Source: Brachybacterium phenoliresistens
GTDB taxonomy: Bacteria > Actinomycetota > Actinomycetes > Actinomycetales > Dermabacteraceae
Assembly: GCF_000576425.1 (NCBI RefSeq)
Contig: NZ_KK069988.1
Location: forward strand, 415,976 to 479,975
Length of the DNA: 64,000 nt
Direction: 5' to 3'
Part shown: piece by piece, positions 52,397 through 62,796 of the stretch
How the letters are laid out: every line of letters starts with the position of its first letter
How positions within the stretch are numbered: the stretch's first letter is position 1
The notes under the pieces: generated by a model
Databases searched by the model: none
Told to the model about the DNA's origin: nothing
Seen by the model: only the letters and a program-made list of their open reading frames with translations
Position numbers and translations under genes: made by a program

Positions 52397-52717
52397 CGCT
52401 CACCGTCCTTCCACGAGGGGCCCCCCGGCGCGGGACGGGCGCCGGACGGACGTACGGACGCCAGAGTACCGGAGGAGGGTCCCGATCCCGACGCGCCCCG
52501 CCCTCGCGCCCGCGTGACATGGGACGCGGCGCGTGAGACCGCTCACCAGGTGCGGTGATCCATCCGTGACCCGGCGTTCCATCTGATGACGCACGCTCGG
52601 CGGGGCCTCGCCCCCGCTACTAGAGTGTCAGTGTCGGCGCGCATGTCCGCGCGCCTGGGAACGCCTGCCGGACGCCTCAGTGGGTGCCGGCCGGTCCATC
52701 GATATGAGGGAGTACAC
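52397..52717. other. 321-base divergent region between ctaB and tkt
   Basis: No gene visible. It should hold both promoters. For tkt, TAGAGT at 52621-52626 is a good -10 with an ~85-base leader ending in GAGGGA before the GTG. For ctaB I cannot assign a box. No inverted repeat of note. Confidence 0.6.
52621..52626 (+). promoter_or_regulatory. -10 box for the tkt operon
   Basis: TAGAGT about 92 bases before the tkt GTG. Transcription from here would cover tkt-tal-zwf-opcA/pgl if the hairpins between genes are read through. Confidence 0.4.
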
Positions 52718-54835
52718 GTGACCGACACCTTCAAGGCCCCCGAGGGCTGGAACGAGACCGACAAGCGCGCCGTGGACACCGTGCGCGTCCTCGCGGCGGA
52801 CGCCGTGCAGAAGGTCGGCAACGGTCATCCCGGAACCGCCGTGAGCCTCGCGCCCGCCGCCTACCTGCTCTACCAGGACATCATGCGGCACGATCCGAAG
52901 GATCCGGCCTGGCTGGGCCGTGACCGCTTCATCCTCTCGGCGGGCCACTCCAGCCTGACCCAGTACATCCAGCTCTACCTGGGTGGCTTCGGCCTCGAGC
53001 TCGAGGACATCGAGGCGCTGCGCACCTGGGGCTCCAAGACCCCGGGCCACCCCGAGAACTTCCACACCACGGGCGTGGAGATCACCACCGGCCCCCTCGG
53101 CCAGGGCATCTCCTCCGCCGTCGGCTTCGCCATGGCCCAGCGCCGCGAGCGCGGCCTGCTCGACCCCGAGGCCGCCCCGGGCACCAGCCCCTTCGACCAC
53201 TTCACCTACGTGATCGCCTCCGACGGCGACCTGCAGGAGGGCGTGAGCAGCGAGGCCAGCTCCCTGGCCGGCACCCAGCAGCTCGGCGGCCTCATCGTCA
53301 TCTGGGACGACAACGAGATCTCCATCGAGGGCGACACCTCGATCGCCTTCAGCGAGGACACCGCCGCGCGCTACGAGGCGTACGGCTGGGACGTGCGCAC
53401 CGTGGACTGGACCAACGGGGGCACCGAGTACGTCGAGGACGTCGCCGCGCTCAAGCAGGCCATCCTCGAGGGCCAGAAGGTCACCGACAAGCCGACCTTC
53501 ATCCGCCTGCGCACCGTCATCGGCTGGCCCACCCCGGGCAAGTCGGGCAGCCACAGCGCCCACGGCAGCGCCCTGGGCGACGACGCCGTGGCCGGCCTCA
53601 AGGAGGTCCTGGGCTTCGACCCGGAGAAGACCTTCGAGGTCCCCGAGGACGTCATCGCGCACACCCGCGCCCTCGCCGACCGGGCCGCCGAGGCCAAGGC
53701 CGCCTGGGAGAAGGACTACCAGGCCTGGCGCGAGGCCCACACCGAGGCCGCCGCCCTCCTGGACCGCCTCCAGGCGCGCGAGCTGCCCGAGGGCTTCGCC
53801 GAGGCGATCCCGACCTTCGACGCCGACGCCAAGGGCGTGGCCACCCGCGCCGCCTCCGGCACCGTCCTGAACGCCCTCGCCCCGGTGCTGCCGGAGCTGT
53901 GGGGCGGCAGCGCCGACCTCGCCGGCTCGAACAACACGACGATGAAGGGCGAGCCCTCCTTCATCCCGGCCGAGCACTCCTCCGAGGAGTTCTCCGGCGA
54001 CGTGTACGGCCGCACCCTGCACTTCGGCATCCGCGAGCACGGCATGGGCGCGATCCTGTCCGGCATCTCGCTGCACGGCCTGACCCGTCCCTACGGCGGC
54101 ACCTTCTTCCAGTTCGCGGACTACATGCGCGGCGCCGTGCGCCTGGCCGCCCTGATGAACGTGCCGGCCACCTACGTCTGGACCCACGACTCCGTGGGCC
54201 TGGGCGAGGACGGCCCCACCCACCAGCCGGTCGAGCACCTCGCCGCGTATCGCGCGATCCCGAACCTCTCGATCGTGCGCCCGGCCGACGCCAACGAGAC
54301 CGCCCAGGCCTGGAAGGCCCTGCTCGAGCGCGACCGCGGCCCCGTGGGCCTGATCCTCAGCCGCCAGGCGCTGCCGACGCTGGACCGCTCCGAGTACGCC
54401 GGTGCGGAGGGCGTGGCCCGCGGCGGCTACATCCTCAAGGACGCCTCGGCCGAGCCGAAGGTCATCCTGATCGCGACCGGCTCCGAGGTCCAGTACGCCG
54501 TCGAGGCCCAGAAGGAGCTCGAGGCCAAGGGCGTTCCCACGCGCCTCGTCTCCATGCCCTCGGTCGAGTGGTTCGACGAGCAGGACGAGGAGTACAAGGA
54601 GTCCGTGCTGCCCGCCGCGGTGACCGCCCGCGTCACCGTCGAGGCCGGGATCGCCATGCCCTGGTACCGCTTCCTCGGCGCCCACGGCCGCGCGGTGTCC
54701 CTCGAGCACTACGGCGCCTCGGCCGATGCCAAGACGCTGTTCCGCGAGTTCGGCTTCACCCCGGAGGCCGTCGTCGCGGCGGCCGAGGAGTCCCTCGCCG
54801 CCGCCGAGAAGGCCCTGGCACCCACCGGCGCCTGA
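52718..54835 (+). CDS. tkt: Transketolase
   Basis: A 705-residue thiamine-diphosphate enzyme of the pentose phosphate pathway. Visible are VGNGHPGTA (about residue 31), the ThDP/Mg site [19 protein letters not shown] with DDNEISIEG, the pyrimidine-binding domain [17 protein letters not shown] with catalytic Glu, and the C-terminal domain. Length is normal. GTG 52718 has GAGGGAGTACAC upstream; the longer frame to 52586 is not conserved. First gene of the oxidative/non-oxidative pentose phosphate block. Confidence 0.96.
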   Translation: MTDTFKAPEGWNETDKRAVDTVRVLAADAVQKVGNGHPGTAVSLAPAAYLLYQDIMRHDPKDPAWLGRDRFILSAGHSSLTQYIQLYLGGFGLELEDIEALRTWGSKTPGHPENFHTTGVEITTGPLGQGISSAVGFAMAQRRERGLLDPEAAPGTSPFDHFTYVIASDGDLQEGVSSEASSLAGTQQLGGLIVIWDDNEISIEGDTSIAFSEDTAARYEAYGWDVRTVDWTNGGTEYVEDVAALKQAILEGQKVTDKPTFIRLRTVIGWPTPGKSGSHSAHGSALGDDAVAGLKEVLGFDPEKTFEVPEDVIAHTRALADRAAEAKAAWEKDYQAWREAHTEAAALLDRLQARELPEGFAEAIPTFDADAKGVATRAASGTVLNALAPVLPELWGGSADLAGSNNTTMKGEPSFIPAEHSSEEFSGDVYGRTLHFGIREHGMGAILSGISLHGLTRPYGGTFFQFADYMRGAVRLAALMNVPATYVWTHDSVGLGEDGPTHQPVEHLAAYRAIPNLSIVRPADANETAQAWKALLERDRGPVGLILSRQALPTLDRSEYAGAEGVARGGYILKDASAEPKVILIATGSEVQYAVEAQKELEAKGVPTRLVSMPSVEWFDEQDEEYKESVLPAAVTARVTVEAGIAMPWYRFLGAHGRAVSLEHYGASADAKTLFREFGFTPEAVVAAAEESLAAAEKALAPTGA

Positions 54836-54840
54836 CCGTC

Positions 54841-54872
54841 CGCGGGGCGGGACCCCATGGTCCCGCCCCGCG
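54841..54872 (+). terminator. 14-bp hairpin between tkt and tal
   Basis: Arms 54841-54854 and 54859-54872 are perfectly complementary with a 4-base loop, 6 bases after the tkt stop. It could lower transcription into tal or protect the tkt message 3' end. Confidence 0.65.
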
Positions 54873-54942
54873 CCGCTCCCCGCCGCACCACCGCTGTACC
54901 GCAGTTCGACGTAGGGCACCCCGTGCCCGGAAAGAACGCATC

Positions 54943-56055
54943 ATGACTCAGAACCCCCGCACCCAGGCCCTCTCCGACGCCGGGGTCTCCATCTGGCTGG
55001 ACGACCTCTCCCGCGAGCGCATCTCCTCGGGCAACCTCCAGGAGCTCATCGACACCGTCAACGTGGTCGGCGTGACCACGAACCCCTCGATCTTCCAGGC
55101 CGCGATCTCCGGCCGCTCCGACTACGACGCCGACATCGCCCGCCTCGCGGGCGAGGGCGCCGACGTCGAGGGCGTCGTCGAGGTCCTCACCACGGACGAC
55201 GTGCGCACCGCCGCCGATCTCTTCTCCGACGTCTACGCCTCCAGCAAGGGCTTCGACGGCCGGGTCTCCATCGAGGTCGACCCCCGCCTCGCGCACGAGA
55301 CGGAGAAGACCGTCGAGCAGGCCAAGCGCCTGCACGAGATCGTCGGCCGCGAGAACGTCATGATCAAGATCCCGGCGACCCTCGAGGGCCTCCCGGCGAT
55401 CACCGCGGTGATCGCCGAGGGCATCAGCGTCAACGTCACCCTGATCTTCTCCGTGGCCCGCTACCAGCAGGTCATCGAGGCGTACCTCGCCGGGCTCGAG
55501 CTCGCCGCGCAGGCCGGGAAGGACCTGTCCACCATCCACTCGGTGGCCTCGTTCTTCGTCTCCCGCGTGGACTCCGAGATCGACAAGCGCCTGGACGCGA
55601 TCGGCGGCGACGCCGCGGCGCTCAAGGGCAAGGCCGGCGTCGCCAACGCGGTCGCCGCCTTCGGCGAGTACCTGGCCGCCTTCGGGGGCGAGCGCTTCGC
55701 CGCCCTGAAGGGGCAGGGCGCCAACCCGCAGCGCGCCCTGTGGGCCTCCACCGGCGTGAAGAACCCGGAGTACTCCGACACGCTCTACGTCGACAACCTC
55801 GTCGCGGATCCGAGCGTGAACACCATGCCGGAGAAGACCCTGCAGGCCGTCGCGGACCACTCCGCCCCGGCCGCGGCCCTGACCGCCGAGTCGGCGGAGC
55901 AGGCCGAGCAGGTCCTCGCCGAGATCGCCGCCGCCGGCGTCGACCTCGCCGACGTGTTCGCCGTGCTCGAGACCGAGGGCGTGTCCAAGTTCGAGGTCGC
56001 CTGGAACGAGCTCCTCGAGACCGTGCAGACCTCCGTCGACGCCGCCCGGGCCTGA
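54943..56055 (+). CDS. tal: Transaldolase
   Basis: A 370-residue transaldolase, the longer actinobacterial type. [13 protein letters not shown] at about residues 43-55 starts the barrel; the Schiff-base Lys is in [12 protein letters not shown] (about 141); [18 protein letters not shown] and [21 protein letters not shown] follow. It transfers dihydroxyacetone units between sugar phosphates. Ribosome binding site GGAAAG lies 8 bases before the ATG. Confidence 0.96.
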   Translation: MTQNPRTQALSDAGVSIWLDDLSRERISSGNLQELIDTVNVVGVTTNPSIFQAAISGRSDYDADIARLAGEGADVEGVVEVLTTDDVRTAADLFSDVYASSKGFDGRVSIEVDPRLAHETEKTVEQAKRLHEIVGRENVMIKIPATLEGLPAITAVIAEGISVNVTLIFSVARYQQVIEAYLAGLELAAQAGKDLSTIHSVASFFVSRVDSEIDKRLDAIGGDAAALKGKAGVANAVAAFGEYLAAFGGERFAALKGQGANPQRALWASTGVKNPEYSDTLYVDNLVADPSVNTMPEKTLQAVADHSAPAAALTAESAEQAEQVLAEIAAAGVDLADVFAVLETEGVSKFEVAWNELLETVQTSVDAARA

Positions 56056-56077
56056 GCCGGACCACAGAACGACGCAG

Positions 56078-56107
56078 CGCGGGGCCGGTCATCGGGCCGG
56101 CCCCGCG
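56078..56107 (+). terminator. 11-bp hairpin between tal and zwf
   Basis: Arms 56078-56088 and 56097-56107 are perfectly complementary with an 8-base loop. It is placed 23 bases after the tal stop and 20 bases before the zwf start. Confidence 0.6.
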
Positions 56108-56126
56108 TCCTGCCGAAAGGAACACC

Positions 56127-57662
56127 GTGAACGACACCGAGACGCAGGGCAACCCCTTGCGGGACCCGCGTGATCGCCGTCTGCCTCTCATCGCGGGCCC
56201 CTGCTCGATGGTGATGTTCGGCGTGACCGGCGACCTGGCCCGCAAGAAGCTCCTGCCGGCCATCTACGACCTCACCAACCGCGGCCTGCTGCCGCCCAGC
56301 TTCGGACTGGTCGGCTTCGGCCGCCGCGACTGGAGCGACGAGGACTTCGCGCAGTACGTGCACGACAGCGTCGAGGCGCATGCCCGCACGCCCTTCAGCG
56401 AGGCCGTCTTCGAGCAGCTGCGCGGCGGGCTCCGCTTCGTGACGGGCGAGTTCGACGACGCCGCCGCCTTCGAGGAGCTGACCCGCGTGGTCGGCGAGCT
56501 GGACCGCACCCGCGGCACCGGCGGCAACCACGCCTTCTACCTCTCCATCCCGCCGGGCGCGTTCCCGCAGGTGTGCGAGCAGCTGGCCAACTCCGGCCTG
56601 AACACCAGCCGGGACGGATCCTGGCGCCGCGTGGTCATCGAGAAGCCCTTCGGCCACGACCTCGAGTCGGCCCGCGAGCTGAACGACGTCGTCGAGAAGG
56701 TCTTCCGTCCCGAGGACGTCTTCCGCATCGACCACTACCTGGGCAAGGAGACCGTCCAGAACATCCTGGCGCTGCGCTTCGCCAACCAGATGTTCGAGCC
56801 GATCTGGAACGCGAACTACGTCGACCATGTGCAGATCACCATGGCCGAGGACATCGGCATCGGCTCCCGCGCCGGGTTCTACGACGGGATCGGCACCGCC
56901 CGGGACGTCGTCCAGAACCACCTGCTGCAGCTGCTGGCGCTGACCGCCATGGAGGAGCCCGTCTCCTTCGAGGCCAGCGACCTGCGCGCCGAGAAGGAGA
57001 AGGTCCTCGCGGCCGTCACCCTCCCCGAGGAGCTCGGGGCCCACACCGCCCGCGGACAGTACGTCGGCGGGCTGCAGGGCGGCGAGCACGTGCGCGGCTA
57101 CCTCGAGGAGGACGGGATCCCGGCCGACTCGCAGACCGAGACCTTCGCCGCGATCCGCCTGGACATCGCCACCCGCCGCTGGGCGGGCGTGCCGTTCTAC
57201 CTGCGTGCCGGGAAGCGCCTGGGACGCCGCGTCACCGAGATCGCCGTGATCCTCAAGCGCGCGCCGTTCCTGCCCTTCCGGTCGACCGATGCGGCGGATC
57301 TGGGCCAGAACGCGATCGTCATCCGCGTCCAGCCGGACGAGGGCGTCACCATGCGCTTCGGCTCCAAGGTCCCGGGCACCCAGATGGAGGTGCGGGACGT
57401 GACGATGGACTTCGCCTACGGCTCGTCCTTCACCGAGGAGTCCCCGGAGGCCTACGAGCGCCTGATCCTCGACATGCTGCTGGGCGACCCGCCGCTGTTC
57501 CCGCGCCAGCGGGAGGTCGAGCTGTCCTGGAAGATCCTGGACCCGATCACCGCGTTCTGGGCCGAGCAGCTGCCCCCCACCCCGTACCGCTCCGGGACCT
57601 GGGGCCCGGACACCGCACACGAGATGCTCGCCCGCGACGGGCGCGCCTGGAGGCGACCGTGA
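56127..57662 (+). CDS. zwf: Glucose-6-phosphate 1-dehydrogenase
   Basis: A 511-residue enzyme. The dinucleotide loop is GVTGDLARKKLLPAIYDL (about residues 33-50); catalytic and substrate residues are in EKPFGHDL and RIDHYLGKETVQNIL. It oxidises glucose-6-phosphate to 6-phosphogluconolactone. GTG 56127 follows GAAAGG. The stop codon overlaps the GTG of the opcA-pgl gene by four bases (GTGA), so both products are made in a coupled way. Confidence 0.96.
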   Translation: MNDTETQGNPLRDPRDRRLPLIAGPCSMVMFGVTGDLARKKLLPAIYDLTNRGLLPPSFGLVGFGRRDWSDEDFAQYVHDSVEAHARTPFSEAVFEQLRGGLRFVTGEFDDAAAFEELTRVVGELDRTRGTGGNHAFYLSIPPGAFPQVCEQLANSGLNTSRDGSWRRVVIEKPFGHDLESARELNDVVEKVFRPEDVFRIDHYLGKETVQNILALRFANQMFEPIWNANYVDHVQITMAEDIGIGSRAGFYDGIGTARDVVQNHLLQLLALTAMEEPVSFEASDLRAEKEKVLAAVTLPEELGAHTARGQYVGGLQGGEHVRGYLEEDGIPADSQTETFAAIRLDIATRRWAGVPFYLRAGKRLGRRVTEIAVILKRAPFLPFRSTDAADLGQNAIVIRVQPDEGVTMRFGSKVPGTQMEVRDVTMDFAYGSSFTEESPEAYERLILDMLLGDPPLFPRQREVELSWKILDPITAFWAEQLPPTPYRSGTWGPDTAHEMLARDGRAWRRP

Positions 57663-59362
57663 TCACCACCCTGACCGATACCACCGCGTCGGCGATCGAC
57701 AAGAAGATGACGCAGATGCGGGAGACGTTCGGGGCCAACACCATCGGCCGCGTGCTGACCCTGCTGATCGTCGCCACCGGCGAGGACATCGACGCGCCCC
57801 TGGAGGCCGCCGTGCGCGCCAGCCACGAGCACCCCAGCCGGGTCATCGTGGTCGACGCCGATCGCGACGCCGAGGTCTCAGGCCTCGACGCGGAGATCCG
57901 TGTGGGGCGCGACGCCGGCGCCGGGGAGATCATCATCCTGCGCGCCCGCGGCGAGGTGATGGCGAACCTCGACACGCTGATCATGCCGCTGCTGCTGCCG
58001 GATGCGCCGATCGTCACCTGGTGGCCCGAGAACGCTCCCTCCTCCCCCGTCCACGACGTGCTCGGCTCCATGTCCCAGCGCCGCATCACCGACGCGCTCG
58101 CCTGCGGCGAGCCGACGGCGACGCTCAAGCGGCTGCGCCGCGGGTACTCCAGCGGGGACTCGGACCTGGCCTGGGCCCGGCTGACCAACTGGCGCGGCCT
58201 GGTGGCCACCGCCTACGAGGTGCCGCCGGCCACCACGCCGGACCGCGTGGTCGTCACCGGCCGGGCGGAGGACCCGTCCGTGGTGCTGCTGGCCTCCTGG
58301 CTCGAGCTGTCCCTGGGCACGGAGGTCCGGGTCGAGGCCCCGAGCACGGACGCCCCCGGCGTGCAGGGCATCGTCCTGCACCGCGCCGAGGGCACCGTGA
58401 GCCTGCGCCGCGAGAACGACGACTCGATCGTCCTGACCCTCCCGGGCGACCAGGCGGGCCAGCACGTGGCGATGCCGGAGCGCTCGCTGTACGAGCTCCT
58501 CGCCGAGGAGCTGCGGCGCCTGGACCCCGACGAGGTCTACGGCGACGTCCTCTCCCACGCGTACTCGGTGGTGCGCAACCTGTCCACGTATGCCAAGGAC
58601 AAGCCCGCCCCGACCGATGCGATCTCAGCCGACGCCGATGCCGTCGCGGCCGATGCGGCGGCGCACGTCGCCGCCCGGCTGCGCGAGGCGATCGACGCCC
58701 GGGGCGTGGCGCACCTGGTCCTCACCGGCGGCACCGTCGGCGTGAAGACCGCGCTGGCCCTGCCCGACGCCCTCGCGGCGGCGGGCGTGGACACCGGCGC
58801 CCTGCACCTGTGGTGGGGCGACGAGCGCTTCGTCGAGGCGGGCCACCCGGACCGCAACGACGCCGCCGTGCAGCCCGCCATCGAGGCCCTGGGCCTGCCC
58901 GCCCACCGCGTGCACCGCATGCCCGCCACCTCGGACGGGATGTCTCTGGACGAGTCCGCTGCCTGGTACGGCCAGCAGCTGGACCTCGCCGGCGGCGACG
59001 CCCCGTTCCGCACCCGCGGGCAGGCGTTCTTCGACGTGATCCTGCTGGGCATGGGCCCCGACGGGCACATCGCCTCCCTGTTCCCGGAGCACCCGGCGCA
59101 GCAGGACGTGAGCGCGAACGTGATCCCCGTGCGCGAGTCCCCGAAGCCCCCGGCCGAGCGGATCTCGCTGACCTGGCCGGTCGTGAACTCCGCCCGCCAC
59201 GTGGCCCTGCTGGTCGCCGGCGCGGAGAAGGCCGCCGCCGTCGCCCGCGGCCACGGCGAGATCGACCCGACCGGCACACCGGCCTCGGCCGTGCGCGGGC
59301 TGGAGTCGACCACCTGGTTCCTCGACGAGGCCGCCGCCGCGGAGCTCCCGCCGACGACCTGA
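57659..59362 (+). CDS. opcA-pgl: OpcA-6-phosphogluconolactonase fusion protein
   Basis: A 567-residue protein joining two usually separate pentose phosphate proteins. Residues 1 to ~318 are OpcA, the glucose-6-phosphate dehydrogenase assembly/activation protein (TFGANTIGRVLTLLIVA, TWWPENAP, LTNWRGL and ELLAEELRRLDPDEVYGD at its normal C-terminus). A short linker leads straight into a full-length 6-phosphogluconolactonase (~320-567; HLVLTGGTVGVKTALAL, HLWWGDERFVEAGHPDRN, LLGMGPDGHIASLFPEH). No stop or frame break lies between them. GTG 57659 overlaps the zwf stop. The fusion links the activator of step one to the enzyme of step two. Confidence 0.9.
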   Translation: MITTLTDTTASAIDKKMTQMRETFGANTIGRVLTLLIVATGEDIDAPLEAAVRASHEHPSRVIVVDADRDAEVSGLDAEIRVGRDAGAGEIIILRARGEVMANLDTLIMPLLLPDAPIVTWWPENAPSSPVHDVLGSMSQRRITDALACGEPTATLKRLRRGYSSGDSDLAWARLTNWRGLVATAYEVPPATTPDRVVVTGRAEDPSVVLLASWLELSLGTEVRVEAPSTDAPGVQGIVLHRAEGTVSLRRENDDSIVLTLPGDQAGQHVAMPERSLYELLAEELRRLDPDEVYGDVLSHAYSVVRNLSTYAKDKPAPTDAISADADAVAADAAAHVAARLREAIDARGVAHLVLTGGTVGVKTALALPDALAAAGVDTGALHLWWGDERFVEAGHPDRNDAAVQPAIEALGLPAHRVHRMPATSDGMSLDESAAWYGQQLDLAGGDAPFRTRGQAFFDVILLGMGPDGHIASLFPEHPAQQDVSANVIPVRESPKPPAERISLTWPVVNSARHVALLVAGAEKAAAVARGHGEIDPTGTPASAVRGLESTTWFLDEAAAAELPPTT

Positions 59363-59400
59363 TCGGCCCGCACCGCCTCCCGCGGTGCGCGTCGCCCCTG

Positions 59401-59442
59401 GCAGGGCCCGTCCCCGCGCTCGAGCGCGGGGACGGGCCCTGC
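59401..59442. terminator. 42-base perfect palindrome after opcA-pgl
   Basis: Bases 59401-59442 are a perfect palindrome (21-bp half), giving a stem of about 19 bp with a minimal loop, 39 bases after the opcA-pgl stop codon. It is the most stable hairpin in the window. No T-run. Confidence 0.7.
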
Positions 59443-59524
59443 GGCCGTTCCTGCCGCCGGAGGCCCGTGCCGGGGCGCCCTGTGCCACACTGTCTGCCCC
59501 GGGGAGCATCGAGAGGGGGCAGCC

Positions 59525-60280
59525 ATGGGGCCACCGGTCCGTGCCCGTGCGTCGGTCCTGCTGACGGTCGGGGCCTCCGCCCTCGCCGTGCTGTGCCTCG
59601 TGGTCGCGATCGTGCTCTCATCCTCGGGGGCGCCGCAGAACGGGGCCGGCCCGTCGAGCAGCCCCTCCCCGCCGCCTCCCCCGTCCGCGCCGCCTCCCTC
59701 GTCCGGACCGCCGCCCTCCTCCCCCGCCGCCCCGCCGGACCGCGGCGTGAACCGCACCGACGAGGAGGGCCAGCGGGTCTGGGACGGGGCCCCCGATCCG
59801 GCGATGGAGGCCGCCGCGACCCTGCCGGTGCAGGAGCTGCTGTGGACCCGCACGGACGTCTTCGCCGGCGCCGCGCTCACCTCGGACGGCACGATGCTCG
59901 AGATCTTCGTGACGGACGACGGCGCGGAGGTCGTCGACCAGGCGCGCGATCTCCTCGGCGCCGAGTTCGACGCCTACGTCCGCGTGGCGCCCGTCGAGCA
60001 CTCCTGGGACGAGCTCACGGCCGCGCAGGACGCCGTGTTCGCCGGGGACGGCGCCGAGGGCCTCGGCATCATCAGCGCCGGGATCGACATCGTGGGGAAC
60101 CACCTCGACGTCGGCATCGACGTGGAGATGGACGGCGAACGGATCGCCGCGGCGCATCCCGAGGGGATCACGGCGAGCACGCCCAGGACGACCCCGCTCG
60201 AGCGCCACCTGGTGCCGATCGCCGCCGAGCACGACGTGCTCATCGACCTCCGTGCGGAGGAGATGGCCGTCGCCGCGTGA
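59525..60280 (+). CDS. Membrane-anchored or secreted protein with Pro/Ser linker, unknown function
   Basis: A 251-residue protein. One N-terminal hydrophobic helix (about residues 10-33), without a lipobox or clear cleavage site, is followed by a Pro/Ser-rich linker (about 40-75) and a ~170-residue extracellular domain with no cysteines. The domain contains ALTSDGTMLEIFVTDDGAEVVDQARD and ISAGIDIVGNHLDVGIDVEMDG and looks alpha/beta. I do not recognise a family. ATG 59525 follows GAGGGGGC. It converges on secG with a hairpin between. Confidence 0.78.
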   Translation: MGPPVRARASVLLTVGASALAVLCLVVAIVLSSSGAPQNGAGPSSSPSPPPPPSAPPPSSGPPPSSPAAPPDRGVNRTDEEGQRVWDGAPDPAMEAAATLPVQELLWTRTDVFAGAALTSDGTMLEIFVTDDGAEVVDQARDLLGAEFDAYVRVAPVEHSWDELTAAQDAVFAGDGAEGLGIISAGIDIVGNHLDVGIDVEMDGERIAAAHPEGITASTPRTTPLERHLVPIAAEHDVLIDLRAEEMAVAA

Positions 60281-60308
60281 GCGCGTCTCCCCCGGCCCAG
60301 GAACGACG

Positions 60309-60340
60309 GAACGGGCCGCCCCGGAGGGGACGGCCCGTTC
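60309..60340. terminator. Bidirectional hairpin between the secreted-protein gene and secG
   Basis: Outer arms 60309-60318 and 60331-60340 (10 bp) and inner arms 60319-60322 with 60326-60329; one bulged A. Situated between convergent genes. Confidence 0.65.
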
Positions 60341-60364
60341 GGTGCGCGCCGCAGCGCGCTCGGA

Positions 60365-60613
60365 TCACAGGATGCGTTCGATGATGCCCAGGCCCACGGC
60401 ACCGGCGGCCCACAGCACGGCCAGGGTCACGGTGAGGCGGTTCAGGTTCCGCTCCGCGACGCCGGAGGCGCTCGCGGTCGAGGAGACGCCGCCGCCGAAC
60501 ATGTCCGACAGGCCGCCGCCCCGGCCCTTGTGCAGCAGGATGAGCATGATCACCAGGATCCCGGTGACCGCGATGAACACCTGCAGGATGATCCGCAGCA
60601 GGGACAGGTCCAC
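60365..60613 (-). CDS. secG: Preprotein translocase subunit SecG
   Basis: An 82-residue SecG with two membrane segments (about residues 5-27 and 58-78). Between them is the typical LLHKGRGGGLSDMFGGG. It assists the SecYEG translocon. GTG 60613 is preferred (GGAAGGGG five bases upstream) over an in-frame GTG at 60637. Conserved position next to tpiA. Confidence 0.93.
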   Translation of the reverse strand: MDLSLLRIILQVFIAVTGILVIMLILLHKGRGGGLSDMFGGGVSSTASASGVAERNLNRLTVTLAVLWAAGAVGLGIIERIL

Positions 60614-60658
60614 GAAGACCCCTTCCGGTCGAAGCACGTACGCGTCCAGGATACGGCA

Positions 60659-60688
60659 CGGGCCGCGCCCCCTGGGGGACGCGGCCCG
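60659..60688 (-). terminator. Hairpin between tpiA and secG
   Basis: Outer arms 60659-60667 and 60680-60688 (9 bp); inner C-run/G-run pairs 60668-60672 with 60674-60678 can add to the stem. It lies 18 bases beyond the tpiA stop. Confidence 0.5.
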
Positions 60689-60706
60689 TGGGCCGGCGCA
60701 CAGGGA

Positions 60707-61479
<773 letters not shown>

Positions 61480-61483
<4 letters not shown>

Positions 61484-62682
61484 TTGTCGTCCTCCTCGAG
61501 AATGGTGATGCCCGGCAGGGCCTTGCCCTCGATCAGCTCGAGGCTCGCACCGCCGCCGGTGGAGATGTGCGAGAACTTCGACTCCTCGAAGCCCAGGGTG
61601 CGGACGGCGGCGGCCGAGTCGCCGCCTCCGACCACGGTGTATCCGGGCGCCTCGGCGAGGGCCTCGGCGACGGCGCGGGTGCCGCCGGCGAAGGCCTCGA
61701 ATTCGAACACGCCCATCGGCCCGTTCCAGAAGACGGTCGCCGCATCGGCGATCTTCTCGGCGAAGAGCTTCGCGGACTCCGGTCCGATGTCCAGGCCCAT
61801 CTGGTCCACCGGCATGGCGTCGGCCGCGACGGTGGTCGCCGGGGAGTCGGCCGCGAAGGCGGGCGCCACCACGGCGTCCACCGGCAGCACGAGCTCGACG
61901 CCCGCGGACTCGGCCTGCGCGATGTAGCCGCGCACCGTCTCGAGCTGATCGCCGTCCAGGAGCGAGGTGCCGATCTCCCAGCCCTTGGCCTTGAGGAAGG
62001 TGAAGGCCATGCCGCCGCCGATGAGGATGCGGTCGGCCTTGGTCAGCAGGGTGTCGATGACGCCGAGCTTGTCGGAGACCTTCGAGCCGCCCAGGATCAC
62101 CACGAAGGGGCGCTCCGGGGTGTCGGTGACCTTGCGCAGGGCCTCGACCTCGCGGCCGACCAGCTCGCCGGCCGCCGCGGGCAGGAGCTGCGCGAGCTCG
62201 TACACGGAGGCCTGCTTGCGGTGGACGACGCCGAAGCCGTCGGAGACGAAGGCGTCGCCCAGCTCGGCGAGCTCGCGCGCGAAGGCGGTGCGCTCAGACT
62301 CGTCCTTGGCGGTCTCGCCGGCGTTGAAGCGGAGGTTCTCCAGCACGGCGACGCGGCCGTCCTCCAGCGCGGAGACGACCTCGCGGGCGCTCTCGCCCAC
62401 GGTGTCGTTCGCGAAGGCGACCTCCTGGCCCAGCAGCTCGCCGAGGCGGGCCACGACGGGGCGCAGGGAGTAGCGGTCCTCGGGGGCGCCCTTGGGGCGG
62501 CCGAGGTGGGAGACGACGACCACGCGGGCGCCGGCGTCGACCAGGCGGGTCAGGGTGGGCAGGGCGGCGCGGATGCGGCCGTCGTCGGTGATGGTCTCGC
62601 CGTCGAGGGGGACGTTGAGGTCCGCGCGCACGATCACGCGCTTCCCGCGCAGATCGCCGAGCGATTCGAGGGTCTTCAGCAC
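61480..62682 (-). CDS. pgk: Phosphoglycerate kinase
   Basis: A 400-residue two-domain kinase. [13 protein letters not shown] (about residues 20-32), SHLGRPKG (about 58), and the C-terminal [11 protein letters not shown] with [19 protein letters not shown] are the substrate- and ATP-binding motifs. GTG 62682 follows GGAAGGA. Operon with tpiA; a strong hairpin separates it from gap. Confidence 0.96.
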
Positions 62683-62712
62683 AGAGCTTCCTTCCGGTCG
62701 GAGGGGGACGAG

Positions 62713-62761
62713 CGGAGCCCGCCGGTCGCCGACCCTGCAGGGTGGCGTCCGGCGGGCTCCG
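62713..62761 (-). terminator. 13-bp hairpin between gap and pgk
   Basis: Arms 62713-62725 and 62749-62761 are perfectly complementary; the loop contains a second small hairpin (ACCCT/AGGGT). It may reduce gap transcription into pgk or stabilise the gap message. Confidence 0.65.
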
Positions 62762-62796
62762 TGGCTGTCCGTGTCGTCAGCGCGACGACGGGCGGA

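Noticed and set aside
56573-57658. Long N-terminal extension of opcA-pgl into zwf
   Set aside because: The extension is a shadow of zwf; the GTG overlapping the zwf stop fits the OpcA N-terminus.
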